A stretch of DNA of 64,000 nt from Coenobita brevimanus (taxonomy: Eukaryota > Arthropoda > Malacostraca > Decapoda > Coenobitidae): assembly GCA_032717465.1 (NCBI GenBank), contig CM064632.1:28979237-29043236 (forward strand), in the 5' to 3' direction. Every line of letters begins with the position of its first letter. The stretch's first letter is position 1. The notes beneath the pieces are model-generated. The model searched no databases. It had not been told where the DNA came from and saw only the letters and a list, made by a program, of their open reading frames with translations. Positions 44,583 through 55,592 of this stretch are shown one piece after another. The position numbers and the translations under genes are program-made.

Positions 44583-44900
44583 ATGCTTCGGCCTTGGTCA
44601 CCTAATGGCGGCTGTCCACGCTGTCAATCTGTGGCAGCCTCCCTATTCAGTCCCTTATCCATGAGGTCACACTCCATGACCTCGTCCCAGGTCTTTTTCG
44701 GTCTGCCTCTCGCTGTCCTACCCCAGACGTTCACTCTTCTTATCTTCCGCCCTCCTGCCATGCTTCATTCTTTCAGCATGTCCAGATCATCTCAGTCTTT
44801 AATAATAATCCTTTTGCATCACTTGCTTTGTTTTATCAGATACAGTCTTCTCTTGTCTGTCTTGAGGCTTTGCATATTTTGCTTATTTAGCTAACCTTTT
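44583..44900 (-). mobile_element. LINE 3' fragment, degenerate
   Basis: The minus strand translates, with frame breaks, to RVNVWGRTARGRPKKTWDEV and MECDLMDKGLNREAA. This is the typical last block of RTE-like or related polymerases (compare RGRPRMRW in LINE-A). No reverse transcriptase core is present. Confidence 0.65.
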
Positions 44901-44984
44901 CCATAATGTCGTCATGGTCGGAACAACTCTTTATCTTGGGTACCAGGTAACGTGAGCATATTTTGTTCAGCTGAGACAGAGTTA

Positions 44985-45425
44985 TAGGAGCCTGAGAGTT
45001 AATTAGCATCACCATTAGCCTTCTTGTGGCCGAGATAATTTTAGTATTCCAAGCCCACTAACGTCACACGATTTTGAGGACGTGTTACAGAGCCTGAGGC
45101 CCTTTTTCTCGTCAGTTAAGGAAGCTCCCTGACACCTTTTCCTCAGTGATTTATGTTTGGATATGGGTGGTCAGTATCCTTTTTATTTATGTAGAGTATG
45201 GCGATATTAGAAGGACTTATGTAATACAGAAGAGGACAGTTATGTATAATAAACTAAATAAATCGCTTAGGAAAAGGTGTTAGGGAGCTTCCCTAACAAA
45301 CAAGAATACGAGCCTGAGAGAGTTAATACTGTTGCCATTAATCCCGTCATGGCCGAGACAACTGTAGCATTTTATTTCAGTTGGAGCCAGACGATTTTAT
45401 TAAGCTGAGGGTGAGTCATAGGAGC
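44985..45425 (+). repeat. Old satellite-like monomers split by MITE-B
   Basis: Blocks starting GAGCCTGAGAG, with TTAAT, GCCATTA and GGCCGAGA, occur at 44988-45098 and at 45310-45420. The second ends CCAGACGATTTTATTAAGC, GAGTCATAGGAGCC. The MITE sits between them. Similar monomers recur at 55128-55470. Confidence 0.65.
45099..45309 (+). mobile_element. MITE-B copy 3 with 9-bp target duplication
   Basis: Inverted arms with GTCAGTTAAGGAAGCTCCCT and its near-complement at the right end. It is flanked by GAGCCTGAG at 45090-45098 and 45310-45318. A 9-bp duplication fits Mutator-like transposition. About 211 bp, non-coding. Confidence 0.82.
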
Positions 45426-45429
45426 CATA

Positions 45430-46980
45430 GAGCTGAAACCAACGCCTTCGAGAGAGCCACACAAACAACTCCCCTCATTCCCTGTACACACTTCCTCCCC
45501 GAACTTCCTTGTGAGGGTGATTTTCTTTCCTTATTCCTTCCTTTCTCTCGATGACTCATTCGGCACAAGAGTGACGTATTGTAGGGAAGGAGGTTAGAAA
45601 TAAACTCCACCAATCCAGTCATCATTAGAGGCTTTGCAAAGGCTGAATCAAATCGCATGGTAGTTGCAATTAAGAATAAGTTGAAAAGACATCTGATCCC
45701 TTCCAACCCTTTCAGTAAACCACACTAACAATTCTCTAACCCTTTGTCCCCCTCTCTGAGCAACATTAACAATAACAACAACAACAACAGAGAAGGAGGA
45801 GGAGGAGGAGGAAATTAAAACATTAAAACACCCACTTCCTAGACCTCCCAACCCAAATAAAACACATGCACTCCCCAAACCTAAGCCACCGATTATTATT
45901 CCGGGTATTTTTTAAACGATTATATTTAGCTTATTAGATGGATTTAGAACTTTAGGAGGTCGGTGATAGCCTTCAGGAACCCCTTCAGTACGAAACGTCT
46001 TTCTTAAGCTGAAAAAAATAGTATGAAGATGGCAAGAATATGCTTAAAATTACATCATTAGCTTGAAGGGTTAGCTTGTCTACTTTCGCCAGACATTCAC
46101 CTGTTAAAAGCGACTCTCGTTAAACCCATCTGTACGATTTTTTTTTTATTTTTTTATTTTTACAATGGCCGGAGTGGCCTGTAATATGTGACGTTATACT
46201 AGAAACTAACGTGATATTATCTTGTGTTGTGGGGATGGCTCAGTCGGCTAGTGTGGGCGTGGTTGTGGCAGTAGGAGTAGGAAATGAATAAATGATGCCG
46301 GGTAGATATTGATAACGCTAAATTAGCCACAACACACGAGAAATTGCCAGGTGGAGTGGAAATGCAGCGCTATATAATTATGTACCACCCTGTATTTTTG
46401 CCTCTTTTAGACACTGATGTTAAGTTCAGGGTAGATCTCTTGTAGGGGACGGGTTAATAAATGCTGTTCTCACCTCTTTGATCAGGAAAGCGTCTTAGCA
46501 AGGTAAAATCGTCTGGAAGGAGCAAAAGCAGTGAGAAACAACCCGCTTTACCTCCGTCCACCGTCACCTCATATAGCTTCTGTACATAGTGCCTCCCTAA
46601 ACCTCCTTAACTCGTGCACCTTCATTAACTCTGCAGCCTGTTAGTGCCTTAATGAACTATGTCACCTTACCTCTTGTGCCAACACTAAATTTGCTACTTA
46701 GTTCATTACAGCCACCCACCTTAATCCTCCCCCACCCTGCCCCCACCCCCTCTCCCACTTCCCACCCCCTCTCACACACGCACACTCTCCCGCTCATTTG
46801 CCTCCCACTTCATATATGATTTAAGATGTCTTACGGTTCAAACCATGGAGGGCGTATTAGTAACCTCAAAACAATATCGACATGTTCCTTACACTGACTG
46901 GATGTGTTACCCTTGCAGCTTTAAATAGTATAAAAATATGGTTTCCTTTCATCCATTTCAATGAATTTTATGTGACAACT
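45430..46980. other. No gene recognised
   Basis: Contains a (GGA)n run near 45797-45810, a motif AACCCCTTCAGTACGAAACGTC at about 45978, a T-run at 46138-46160 and an AAAATCGTCTGG motif at 46504. A box A-like sequence (GGGATGGCTCAGTCGGCTAG) lies at about 46231-46250 without a box B. No coding frame is supported. Confidence 0.45.
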
Positions 46981-46984
46981 TTTT

Positions 46985-47205
46985 TGTGCATCGTAGTGGT
47001 CCTTCTCGTTATTTCCTGCCGGCTTCAGCCTTAGGGATTGGTATGTGGGAGGAAGAACCCTCCTGCTTTCCTATCCTTCTCTTTGACAGAGGAACAGTTA
47101 TATTGCCTATAACCAATCCTGTGACAGACAGCCTCGAAAGGATCAGTAGGTATATTGCTGTTTGCCGTCCTTTGTACCCTCCCTCCAGTTTGCCTCCCAT
47201 TTCCT
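46985..47205 (+). repeat. Dispersed repeat, copy 1 (second copy at 51420)
   Basis: Shares TTTCCTG, TGGGAGGA, CCTGCTTTCCTATCCTT, CAGCCT.GAAAGGA and TATTGCTGTTTGC with 51420-51600. Both copies run into C-rich simple repeats, suggesting a SINE-like unit with a pyrimidine tail. Confidence 0.6.
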
Positions 47206-47239
47206 CTTTCTTCACCATCTCCCACCCTCTCCCACATCT

Positions 47240-47520
47240 CCCTCCCACTTCCCCCTCCTCTAGCCCCTCCCACTTCCCCCCCTCAAGCCCCTCCCACTTC
47301 CCCTTCCTCTAGCCCCTCCCACTTCCCCTTCCTCTAGCCCCTCCCACTTCCCCCTCCTCTAGCCCCTCCCACTTCCCCCCCTCTAGCCCCTCCCACTTCC
47401 CCCTCCTCTAGCCCCTCCCACTTCTCCCCCTCAAGCCCCTCCCACTTCCCCTTCTTCTAGCCCTTCCCACTTCCCCCTCCTCTAGCCCCTCCCATTTCCC
47501 CCGTCATCTAGCCTCGTTCA
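47240..47520 (+). repeat. C-rich minisatellite, ~24-25 bp unit
   Basis: About eleven units of TAGCCCCTCCCACTTCCCC plus CTCCTC or similar. The minus strand carries runs of GGGG at regular spacing and could form G-quadruplexes. Confidence 0.9.
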
Positions 47521-47691
47521 ATCTCCTCATCATCCCCCTCTCACTTCCCCTCCTCCAGTCTCTCCCACTCTCCTCATTTTCCTCCTTCTTTCCCTCCTCC
47601 ACTTCACCTACTCTTCCTCCTCCCTCTCACCTCTCTTTCCGCCACTCTCTCTCACACTTCGACTTCCCTCCCATTACACCTCCTTCAGTCT

Positions 47692-47692
<1 letters not shown>

Positions 47693-47763
<71 letters not shown>
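47693..47763 (+). repeat. (CT)n microsatellite
   Basis: About 70 bp of CT. Confidence 0.97.
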
Positions 47764-47765
<2 letters not shown>

Positions 47766-47878
47766 TCCACCAACGCTTTAACATCTTGACTCTCTCTGTC
47801 CTGAATAAAATATAGAAACCTACTGCTTTCTCTCAGTATTTTTTTCCTTTCCTTTTCCACTGTTTTCTTTCTTTCCTT

Positions 47879-48959
47879 CTTCTTCTATTTTCTTCTTCTT
47901 CTTCTTCTTCTTCATCCTTCTTCTTCTTCTTCTTCTTCTTCATCCTTCTTCTTCTTCTTCTTCTTCATCCTTCTTCTTCTTCTATTTTCTTCTTCTTCTT
48001 CTTCTTCTTCTATTTTCTTCTTCTTCTTCTTCTTCTTCTTCTTCTTCTATTTTCTTCTTCTTCTTCTTCTTCTTCTATTTTCTTCTTCTTCTATTTTCTT
48101 CTTCTTCTTCATCTTCTTCTTTTTCTTCTTCTTCTTCTTCTATTTTCTTCTTCTTCTTCTTCTTCTTCTTCTTCTTCTATTTTCTTCTTCTTCTTTTTCT
48201 TCTATTTTCTTCTTCTATTTTCTTCTTTTTCTTCTTCTTCTTCTATTTTCTTCTTCTTCTTCTTCATCTTCTTCTTTTTCTTCATCTTCTTCTTCTTCTT
48301 CATCTTCTTCTTCTTCTTCTTCTTCTTCATCTTCATCTTCTTTTTCTTCTTCTTCTTCTTCATCTTCTTCTTCATCTTCTTCTTCTTCATCTTCTTCTTC
48401 TTCATCTTCTTCTTCATCTTCTTCTTCTTCATCTTCTTCTTCTTCATCTTCTTCTTCATCTTCTTCTTCTTCATCTTCATCTTCTTCATCTTCATCTTCT
48501 TCTTCTTCTTCTTCTTCATCTTCATCTTCTTTTTCTTCTTCTTCTTCTTCTCCTTCATCTTCTTCTTCTTCATCTTCTTCTTCTTCATCTTCTTCTTCTT
48601 CTTCTTCTTCATCATCTTCTTCTTCTTCTTCATCTTCTTCTTCTTCTTCATCTTCATCTTCTTCTTCATCTTCATCTTCTTCTTCTTCATCTTCATCTTC
48701 TTCTTCTTCTTCTTCTTCATCTTCTTCTTCTTTTTCTTCTTCTTCTTCTCCTTCTTCTTCTTCTTCTCCTTCATCTTCTTCTTCTTCTTCATCTTCATCT
48801 TCTTCTTCATCATCTTCTTCTTCTTTTTCATCTTCTTTTTCTTCTTCTTCTTCTTCTTCTTGATCATCATCATCATCATCACCATCATCATCATCTTCAT
48901 CATCATCATCTTCTTCTTCTTCCTCCTCCTCCTCCTCCTCCTCCTCCTCCTCCTCCTCC
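47879..48959 (+). repeat. Large (TTC)n array with (CAT)n and (TCC)n ends
   Basis: About 980 bp of TTC triplets interrupted by CAT, TTT and TATTTTC, then CAT repeats (48857-48912), then TCC repeats to 48959. It is pure pyrimidine on the plus strand over long runs, so triplex (H-DNA) formation is plausible. The poly-Lys, poly-Glu and poly-Met frames here are artefacts. It directly abuts the LINE coding sequence at about 48960. Confidence 0.96.
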
Positions 48960-50017
48960 CTCACAAGCGTCTCATGAAAAAAATAGAAGCACATGGAATA
49001 AAAGGAAAGACGCAAAAATGGTTACAAGACTGGCTGTCAGACCGAAAACAGCGAGTTGTGATAAACGGAAAGGAATCCAAATGGCGTAATGTGATCAGCG
49101 GCGTTCCCCAAGGCTCAGTACTTGGACCGATACTTTTTATTATCTATATAAATGACATTGATGAGGGTCTAAATTGTAAAGTATCCAAATTTGCAGATGA
49201 TACTAAAATAACCAGTAAAGTCACTTCAAAATTACAGTGGCAGCAGTTACAAAATGACCTTAATACTTTAGCAAGCTGGACAGAAAAATGGCAAATGAAA
49301 TTCAACACAGAAAAATGTAAAGTACTTCATATTGGAAGTAACAATGTCCATGCAAATTACAAAATGAACAATATTCAGTTATCAAGTACAGACAGTGAAA
49401 AGGATCTTGGTGTGATAATATCAATTGACCTAAAACCAAGCAAGCAGTGTACCGATGCGGTTAAAATTGCAAACAAGCTAGTGGGTTTTATTGGAAGAAC
49501 TTTCGAGTTTAAATCGGAAAAAGTCATACTTGCCTTGTACAACTCGCTAGTGCGCCCCCATCTTGAGTATTGTGTGCAATTCTGGTCTCCGTACTACAGA
49601 AAGGACATTGAAAAATTAGAGAAAATTCAGCGAAGAATCACAAAAATGATACCACGACTTAGAAACAGACCATATGAGGAACGCCTTGAAGAACTTAAAT
49701 TATTTAGCCTAACGAAGTGCAGGTTAAGAGGGGACCTTATTGAAGTTTTCAAAATCATGAAGGGATATGACAACTTAGACATGAATAAATATTTTGATAT
49801 AGACCGGTCGAGTCAAACCAGAAGTAATGGCTGCAAAATCATGGGAAAGCGATTCCAATCCCACGAAGCAAAATGCTTCTTCTTTAACAGAGTTGTAAAT
49901 ATCTGGAACAGATTATCCTCAGATACCGTGAACAGTATCTCAATTGAGACATTCAAAAACAAATTAGACAATTATTTGCACGAAAATCCTCAGCTGACTC
50001 TTTTTCTGTCCGAATAA
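48960..50017 (+). mobile_element. CR1-like LINE, 5'-truncated, open polymerase 3' part
   Basis: About 350 codons without a stop: KKIEAHGIKGKTQKWLQDWL, GVPQGSVLGPILFIIYINDI, SKFADDTKI (catalytic FADD), NTEKCKVLHIGSNN, DLGVIISIDLKPSKQC, LYNSLVRPHLEYCVQFWSPY, IEKLEKIQRRITKMIP, KCRLRGDLIEVFKIMKGYDN and FFNRVVNIWNRL. It ends at TAA 50015-50017. Motif wording fits CR1/L2-type elements. The N-terminal reverse transcriptase motifs and any endonuclease are missing. Truncation falls exactly at the TCC array, and the absence of breaks suggests a fairly young copy. Confidence 0.88.
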
Positions 50018-50068
50018 CTTGCTTTTATAGCTACGGTACATGTAAGTTCATCCCCCTTTAGTCTAAAA

Positions 50069-51245
50069 GACACCCCGTAAACAATGTACCCGTACATAGT
50101 GTTGCGTCACGATATTATACATTTTCAATTTATTCAGTGCAAACAAAGCAATATAAGCACAGATTAGGATCTGCACAGATAACCCTGAGTTAACGGTCAC
50201 TACTCTTACTTTCGACCTGTGATGGGCTGTGGATCACTTAGGGTCCATGTTAGTCAAGTGACCACCATCGGGATTTTTTTAATGTACCAGGGGTCACTGC
50301 TTCAGGATGAAACTTGTGTACTTGTCCCATATGGGAGAGTTCCCTGTCTCAGTGGAGTGAACGGAGCTAGGGCCTGATTGACTGCTGCCTACCTTAAAAG
50401 CGCCAGGGAAGGTTGCCGCACCACCCCTAAACATCCACACTGTGCAGTCCCCTCGTGTCTACAGGACACCCCGTAAACTTAACATAGCGTCATGTCACAT
50501 CATTATACGTTTTTCGATTTACCCAAAGCAAATGAGGTAATATACAGTAAGCACAGATTAGGATCTGCACAGATAACCCTGAGTTAACGGTCACTACTTT
50601 TACTTTCGACCTGTGATGGGCTGTGGATCACTGAGGGTCCCTGTTAGTCAAGTGACCACCATCGGGATTTTTTTAATGTACCAGGGGTCACTGCTTCTGG
50701 ATGAAACTTGTGTACTGTCCCACATGGGAGAGTTCCTTGTCTCAGTGGAGTGAATGGAGCTATTGCCTGATTGACTGCTGCCTACCTAAAAAGCGCCAGG
50801 GAAGGTTGCTGCACCACCCCTAAACGTCCACTCTGTGCATTGCACATCCACACTGTGCACTGTGCAGTCCCCTTTTATCTAAGACACCCATCCTATATAG
50901 TTTTCAATCTCCCCAGTGCAAAGAAAGCAATATAAGCACAGATTAGGATCTGCATAGATAACCCTGAGTTAACGGTCACTACTCTTACTTTCGACCTGTG
51001 ATGGGCTGTGGATCACTGAGGGTCCCTGTTAGTCAAGTGACCACCATCGGGATTTTTTTAAATGTACCGGGGGTCACTGCTTCAGGATGAAACTTGTGTA
51101 CTTGTCCCACATGGGAGAGTTCCTTGTCTCAGTGGAGCAAACGGAGCTAGGGCCTGATTGACTGCTGCCTACCTTAAAAGCGCCAGGCAAGTCTGCTGCA
51201 CCACCCTTAAACATCCACACTGTGCAGTGTGTAGCTTCCATGTTA
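50069..51245 (+). repeat. Three tandem ~400-bp repeats after the LINE ORF
   Basis: Units begin GACACC at 50069, 50464 and 50883. All contain GCACAGATTAGGATCTGCA, TTAACGGTCACTACT, GACCTGTGATGGGCTGTGG, GACCACCATCGGGATTTTTT and GATTGACTGCTGCCTACC. Periods are 395 and 419 bp. They lie just past the CR1-like ORF, so they may be its 3' untranslated region in amplified form. Confidence 0.93.
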
Positions 51246-51414
51246 TGTCCACAGACTTCCCATTAACTCAATGTAACCGGTTTATAATGTCATGCCGTAA
51301 CTATTATTTTATTTGTTTACTTTCTCTTTCAGGTTACCCTATCGGGTAGCTTATAGATAAAGTATTATAGAATGTGACTTTTCCTTTCCAGTGTTTCCTA
51401 TAAAATTTCCATGT

Positions 51415-51670
51415 CAGTTTTTCCATGCTGCATGGTGGTTTTTCTCACTTTTTCCTGGAGGGTTTGGTGGTGGGGGGAGCCTTCTTGCTTTACTATCCTT
51501 ATCCTTCAACATGTAGAGTTAGATCTTGTAGTCATAGTTTTCTCTAACAAGCAGCCTGGAAAGGACCATAAGGTCTGTTGCTGTTTGCTTTCCTGTGTAA
51601 TCCTGTGTAATCCTCCTCCTCCTCCTCCTCCCCCTCCCCCTTCTCTTCCTCTTCCTCTTCTTCTTCATCG
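51415..51670 (+). repeat. Dispersed repeat, copy 2, with (CCT)n tail
   Basis: Homologous to 46985-47205 (TTTTTCCTGGAGGGTTTGG, CTTGCTTTACTATCCTT, CAGCCTGGAAAGGACC, TGTTGCTGTTTGC). It ends in CCT and CTTCCT repeats. Confidence 0.6.
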
Positions 51671-51679
51671 GAGTCTGTG

Positions 51680-52260
51680 TACAAGATAACTCAAAAAGTA
51701 GTTTTCGGCTTTCAGTGGCATCTGGTAGATAGGAGGGCAGTGGGTCACAGAAGAGTTTATTATTGGAATCTGAGGTGGATCCGAAGCCAGATCCGGAGGC
51801 AGGAATAAACCATAAATTTCACCAGTGTTGGCTGAGGTATGCGCTGTCTGAGATTGCGTAAACAGGGCTTGTTAACACCTTAGAATTAATTGACTATGGG
51901 ATACCGTAAATGTATGGGTCCGGTAGGAAATAGGAATTATAGCAGTAAATAATAAATTTTAATGGCGTTGGCTGAGGTATGCGCTCTTTGAATGTTTTCT
52001 TGTTGTTGTTGTTACCACGGTCAGCGAAGTTCGACACAGATTATGTACTGTATTCACCTGTGTCTTTTTGTGTGTGGCGTGCAAAATAGCTCGAAAAGTT
52101 GATGTCGGATTTCAGTTAACTCTGGCAATATGAGAGCAGTGGGTCAAGGACGAGATTTTGAGGTGGGTCCTGATCGTGGTACAATGAATAAATAAAACAT
52201 TTTAGTGACGTTGGCGAGGGTATGCGCTCTCTAAGTATTTTCAGGTTGTTATTGTTGTTA
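51680..52260 (+). repeat. Partial copies of a GAGGTATGCGCTCT-ended repeat
   Basis: GTTGGCTGAGGTATGCGCT appears at about 51829 and 51965, and GTTGGCGAGGGTATGCGCTC at about 52210. Each follows ATAAA...TTT(A/C)A(C/G)-type sequence. This matches the inverted counterpart of the GAGTGCATGCCTCCG end seen at 53540, so these are pieces of the same element type. Confidence 0.55.
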
Positions 52261-52439
52261 CTCTGTCTGTTTCACCCATATTCAACAGTAACCACAGAAA
52301 AACCAGTTTCAGTGATCAACTACACCTATTTCCTTAATATTTGCTGTATGCTGCTTCTTTTGATTTTCGTATTTTTTCACTTTTCATTTTTTTGTTCTCT
52401 CAGTCGTATTAGTTGTTGTCATCGTCTGTCAAGCCTAAA

Positions 52440-52970
52440 CTAACAAACACCGATTCCAGTTGCCAACATGGCCGTTATATTCGCATCTTGTTTTTGTAAT
52501 GAGTTCACCTTCCCTCATCCCTCACCCCCTTCAGCCAGGTTCCTGAATATGTATGCACAGCTGAGATAATACAAAATGTACAGCGTTAAGTAACTCGGGA
52601 GATTTATTAACAGGGGTGTTCCTGATTCGTATGGCCTTCGTGTGTGTGTGTGTGTGTGTGTGTGTGAATTTTTTTTTTTTTTTTAGGTTGCCTTTTTGCT
52701 GTTAGACATTACTTTTTGTTTAAATATCAAGAATACTATTACATGTACTTTTGTGTTAAGAAAATGTTGGTTTATAGGACGGTTATATATGTTTGAGATT
52801 CTTCTTCATACAGTTCTGTTTTTTTATAAGTGTTTGTTAAGGCTACATACATGGCGTTAATACCTGTTCCAAAGGGTGATACCAAATAACAGAAGTTAGG
52901 GCTTATATTTATATCTAGTTTCTCATCTGTTGTCTATACAGCTCTTAAATATATGTAATTGTATATCCAC
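52440..52970. other. No gene recognised; (GT)n and poly-T
   Basis: (GT)n at about 52642-52665 followed by poly-T. No coding support. Confidence 0.5.
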
Positions 52971-52974
52971 CTTA

Positions 52975-53345
52975 GTGGTAGGTGGTGGTGACCATCATCC
53001 ACTCACTTGATGTAGTGCTGCCTACTTCTTCCTTAGCCTTTATCATTCTTTTTCTGTGCCTGCCCTCCTCTCTTCCTATTTGTCCCATCTTTCCTGTCAC
53101 TACTTAATGCTTTTCTTTCCGTTACAGGTGACTTTACATTGAATGACAAGCCAAATGGTTTCCTGCAAGCCAAGAAACCATTTACAACACTGGGTGGTAA
53201 CCATATAACCAAACCATACGTGCTCCCTACGTGTCAAGTGGGTTGGTGGAGGGTTAGTGCCCCTCCGTGTAAAACAAATAACTCAGAGTCAAATGGCCAC
53301 CCCGTACGGGATTATGGCGTCTGGCAATAGATTGATAGATAGTAT
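52975..53345 (+). mobile_element. SINE-like repeat, full copy, with LINE-A 3' tail
   Basis: The 5' two thirds match 11966-12262, including the AAATGGTTTC...GAAACCATTT hairpin. The last ~60 bp (AAATGGCCACCCCGTACGGG, GGCGTCTGGCAATAG, then GATAGATAG) match the LINE-A 3' end at 61625-61670 with few mismatches. Sharing a LINE tail is how SINEs recruit LINE machinery. It has no ORF. No clear tRNA head was found. Confidence 0.75.
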
Positions 53346-53530
53346 ATCCACCTAAAATTAAAGACTGTAGGGCGTAACAGTCAGAGACTTCCTACAAAAC
53401 AAGTAGCTATGAACCTAAAATTAACGACCATGGTGGATACTTGCCAGAAGTGAATACAGAATAATCACCTAAACTGTAAGACCTTAGTGAATAACCCTAG
53501 AAAATGAGTGGCTACAGAGTGAATTAGAAA

Positions 53531-53905
53531 GCACTCACAGAGTGCATGCCTCCGTCAATGCCATTGCCATTAGTATGGATCCGGATCCGGATGCGGATCT
53601 GCCCCCAAATTTAATCAGTTCTTTTTTGACCCATGGCCCAAGGTCCCACAAAATTTTATTGACATTCATTCAGAACTTTTGGAGATATTGTGCTGGGTAC
53701 TCCGGATCCTGATCCGGATTCGCTCCAAAATTTAATCACTTCTTTCTTGCCCCCATGGCCCACCGTTCCGCAAAACTTCATTGAAATTCATTGAGAACTT
53801 TTGGAGATATCTTATGGATAAACAGACAGGCAAACAGCCAAACAGACAGACAAACTAACATAGGTGAATGCATAACCTCCTCCAACTTCGTTGGTGGAGG
53901 TGATA
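53531..53905 (+). mobile_element. MITE-like element (CCGGATCCGGAT family)
   Basis: The left end is GCACTCACAGAGTGCATGCC, itself a perfect hairpin (GCACTC/GAGTGC, 53531-53545), followed by CCTCCGTCAATG. The right end is ACCTCCTCCAACTTCGTTGG, TGGAGGT. Inside are GGATCCGGATCCGGAT, AAATTTAATCA twice, TTGAAATTCATTGAGAAC and AACAGACAGACAAAC. I know this phrase set from repeats in many invertebrates. It contains an internal ~110-bp direct duplication (53577-53690 and 53700-53810). Confidence 0.7.
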
Positions 53906-53909
53906 ACGA

Positions 53910-55125
53910 CAGACCTGATACGACCATAGTAAACACATGACAGAAAATGTGACTAAAATTAATTAATGACCATCTAGACGAAAGAGTGGTGCATATTTCC
54001 TGCAAAAAATAGGGAGTCCAATATCAAGAGCCACCTAAAATGAAAGATAATACGAACATCCATTGGAAAATTTAAAAATATGAAAAAACTGCAAAAATAA
54101 AAGATTTTAACAATTACTTGACTGTGAAAAATTACCACTACATAACCACACGCACAGAATGAACAGTGAATAGGAGTGACAAGGAAATAAATGGGTAGGC
54201 TTTGTCTGTGAGGAGTTAATGAGTAAAAAACGTTAGCAGCTGGAGAAGTACGGGAAAGGCTGGTGACAGGAGGATTTATTTGAGTCCCCCTACTACCATT
54301 TTCTTTACTTTGTTTCTTCCGGTCTTTCGCAGGGTTTCTGTTGAGTTGTAATATCAGTAAGTAAAGAAAAATATCGATTAATTGATAGGTGTATAAATAC
54401 GTAGGTAGATAGGTAGACGGACAGGTAGATAGCAATACGCCTGAAAATCTACCAGTCTTTCAGCTTATTGTGGTCTCGCCCTCGGTTTTTTTGCTGTCAG
54501 TTTCTTTTTCAGTATTTTTCAGTTTCCCAAGGATTTCCTGTTTTCCAGTTGAAGGTTTATTTAATTTCCCGCTTTACTATCATTCTACTTAATTTTATTT
54601 TACTTTTTTTTTTGTCTGTTCCAGTATCTTTCAGTGTTCCAGTTCATTCCTGGTTTCCCATCTTCCAGTCCACCTAATCTTCCACTCATCTAAGCCACCT
54701 CATCTTGAAGTCTTACAGTTTATTTAAGACCTTCCTCCCCATCATCTTCCTATTTTGTCTCTTCCAGTATCTCCCAGGTTTATCTTGTTTTCCAGGATTT
54801 CCAATTTTCCTGGTCACCTAGTCTTCCATTTTGTCTTCCACTTATCAGACACCGATTTTTAAATCTTCCAGCTCATAAGTTTTCAGGTTTTAATTTTAGT
54901 TTTTCCATTTTCCAATGTATAAGTCTTAAATCATCAGTCTTGCAATTTATCAGTCTTGTAATTTATCAATCCTGCAGTTCATCAGCCTTCCATTTTATCA
55001 TATTATTTATCATCCTTCCATTTTATCAGTTTGGCAGTTTGGCAGTCTTCCATTCATCATTCTTCCATTTCATCAGCCATCCAAGTTATTCATCCAGGCC
55101 GCTTTGTCTCTCAGCCAATTGACAC
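53910..55125. other. Non-coding; degenerate TTCCAGT/TTTATCA repeats
   Basis: 54440-55090 is pyrimidine-rich with irregular repeats of TTCCAGT and, from about 54925, a ~18-20 bp unit around TTTATCAGTCTTCCA. No gene recognised. Confidence 0.55.
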
Positions 55126-55127
55126 TC

Positions 55128-55470
55128 AGGCTCCTATAACCTACTCCCAGCTGAATGAAATCGTCTAACTCTAGATTTAATAGCATACTGTCGTTTAATG
55201 GTACTAGTATTCACGCTCTTCGGCTCCTGTGGCCCACTTGTTTAGGTGAAATCATTTGGCGTTAGCGGGAACAGAATAATAGAACTGTGACGACGGTAGA
55301 GAGAATTATCTTTACTACTATTGACATTTTTGGAACCTGTGACTCATTTTAAGCATAATAGTCAAACAGGAGTGGATGAGTGGAGTTGTCGCGACAGTGT
55401 GAGGATCATTGCTGACAGTATCAGCTCTAACTTTTACGACTAACTCTGGTGAATAAAATCTGGCGTAGGT
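55128..55470 (+). repeat. Degenerate ~95-110 bp satellite, three monomers
   Basis: Anchors GGCTCCTATAACC (55129), GGCTCCTGTGGCCC (about 55221) and GGAACCTGTGACTC (about 55330) each precede GTGAAATCATTTGG/CTGAATGAAATCGTC-type sequence. A fourth partial GAATAAAATCTGGCG lies at 55451. The same monomer type occurs singly at 28038, 45386 and elsewhere. Confidence 0.6.
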
Positions 55471-55502
55471 AAGTAAATTATTAAATAAAGGAAAGAAAGA
55501 AT

Positions 55503-55592
55503 TATAGATAGAGAGAGACAGACAGATAGATAGACAGATAGGTAGATAGGTAGATAGGTAGGTAGGTAGGCAGGTAGGTAAATAGACAGAGA
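55503..55592. repeat. (GATA)n/(GGTA)n tetranucleotide repeat
   Basis: Interrupted AGATAGAT, GACAGATA and GGTAGGTA units. Confidence 0.93.

Noticed and set aside
46229..46300. tRNA gene or SINE from a good box A-like sequence
   Set aside because: No box B or SINE body follows at the right distance.
48860..48960. N-terminal Ile/Leu/Phe-rich extension of the CR1-like ORF that could look like a membrane segment
   Set aside because: It is the microsatellite read in frame; LINE homology begins only after 48960.
48202..49015. Long frames of poly-Lys/Met or poly-Glu/Asp on the minus strand
   Set aside because: Translation of the TTC/CAT triplet array; no flanking gene structure.
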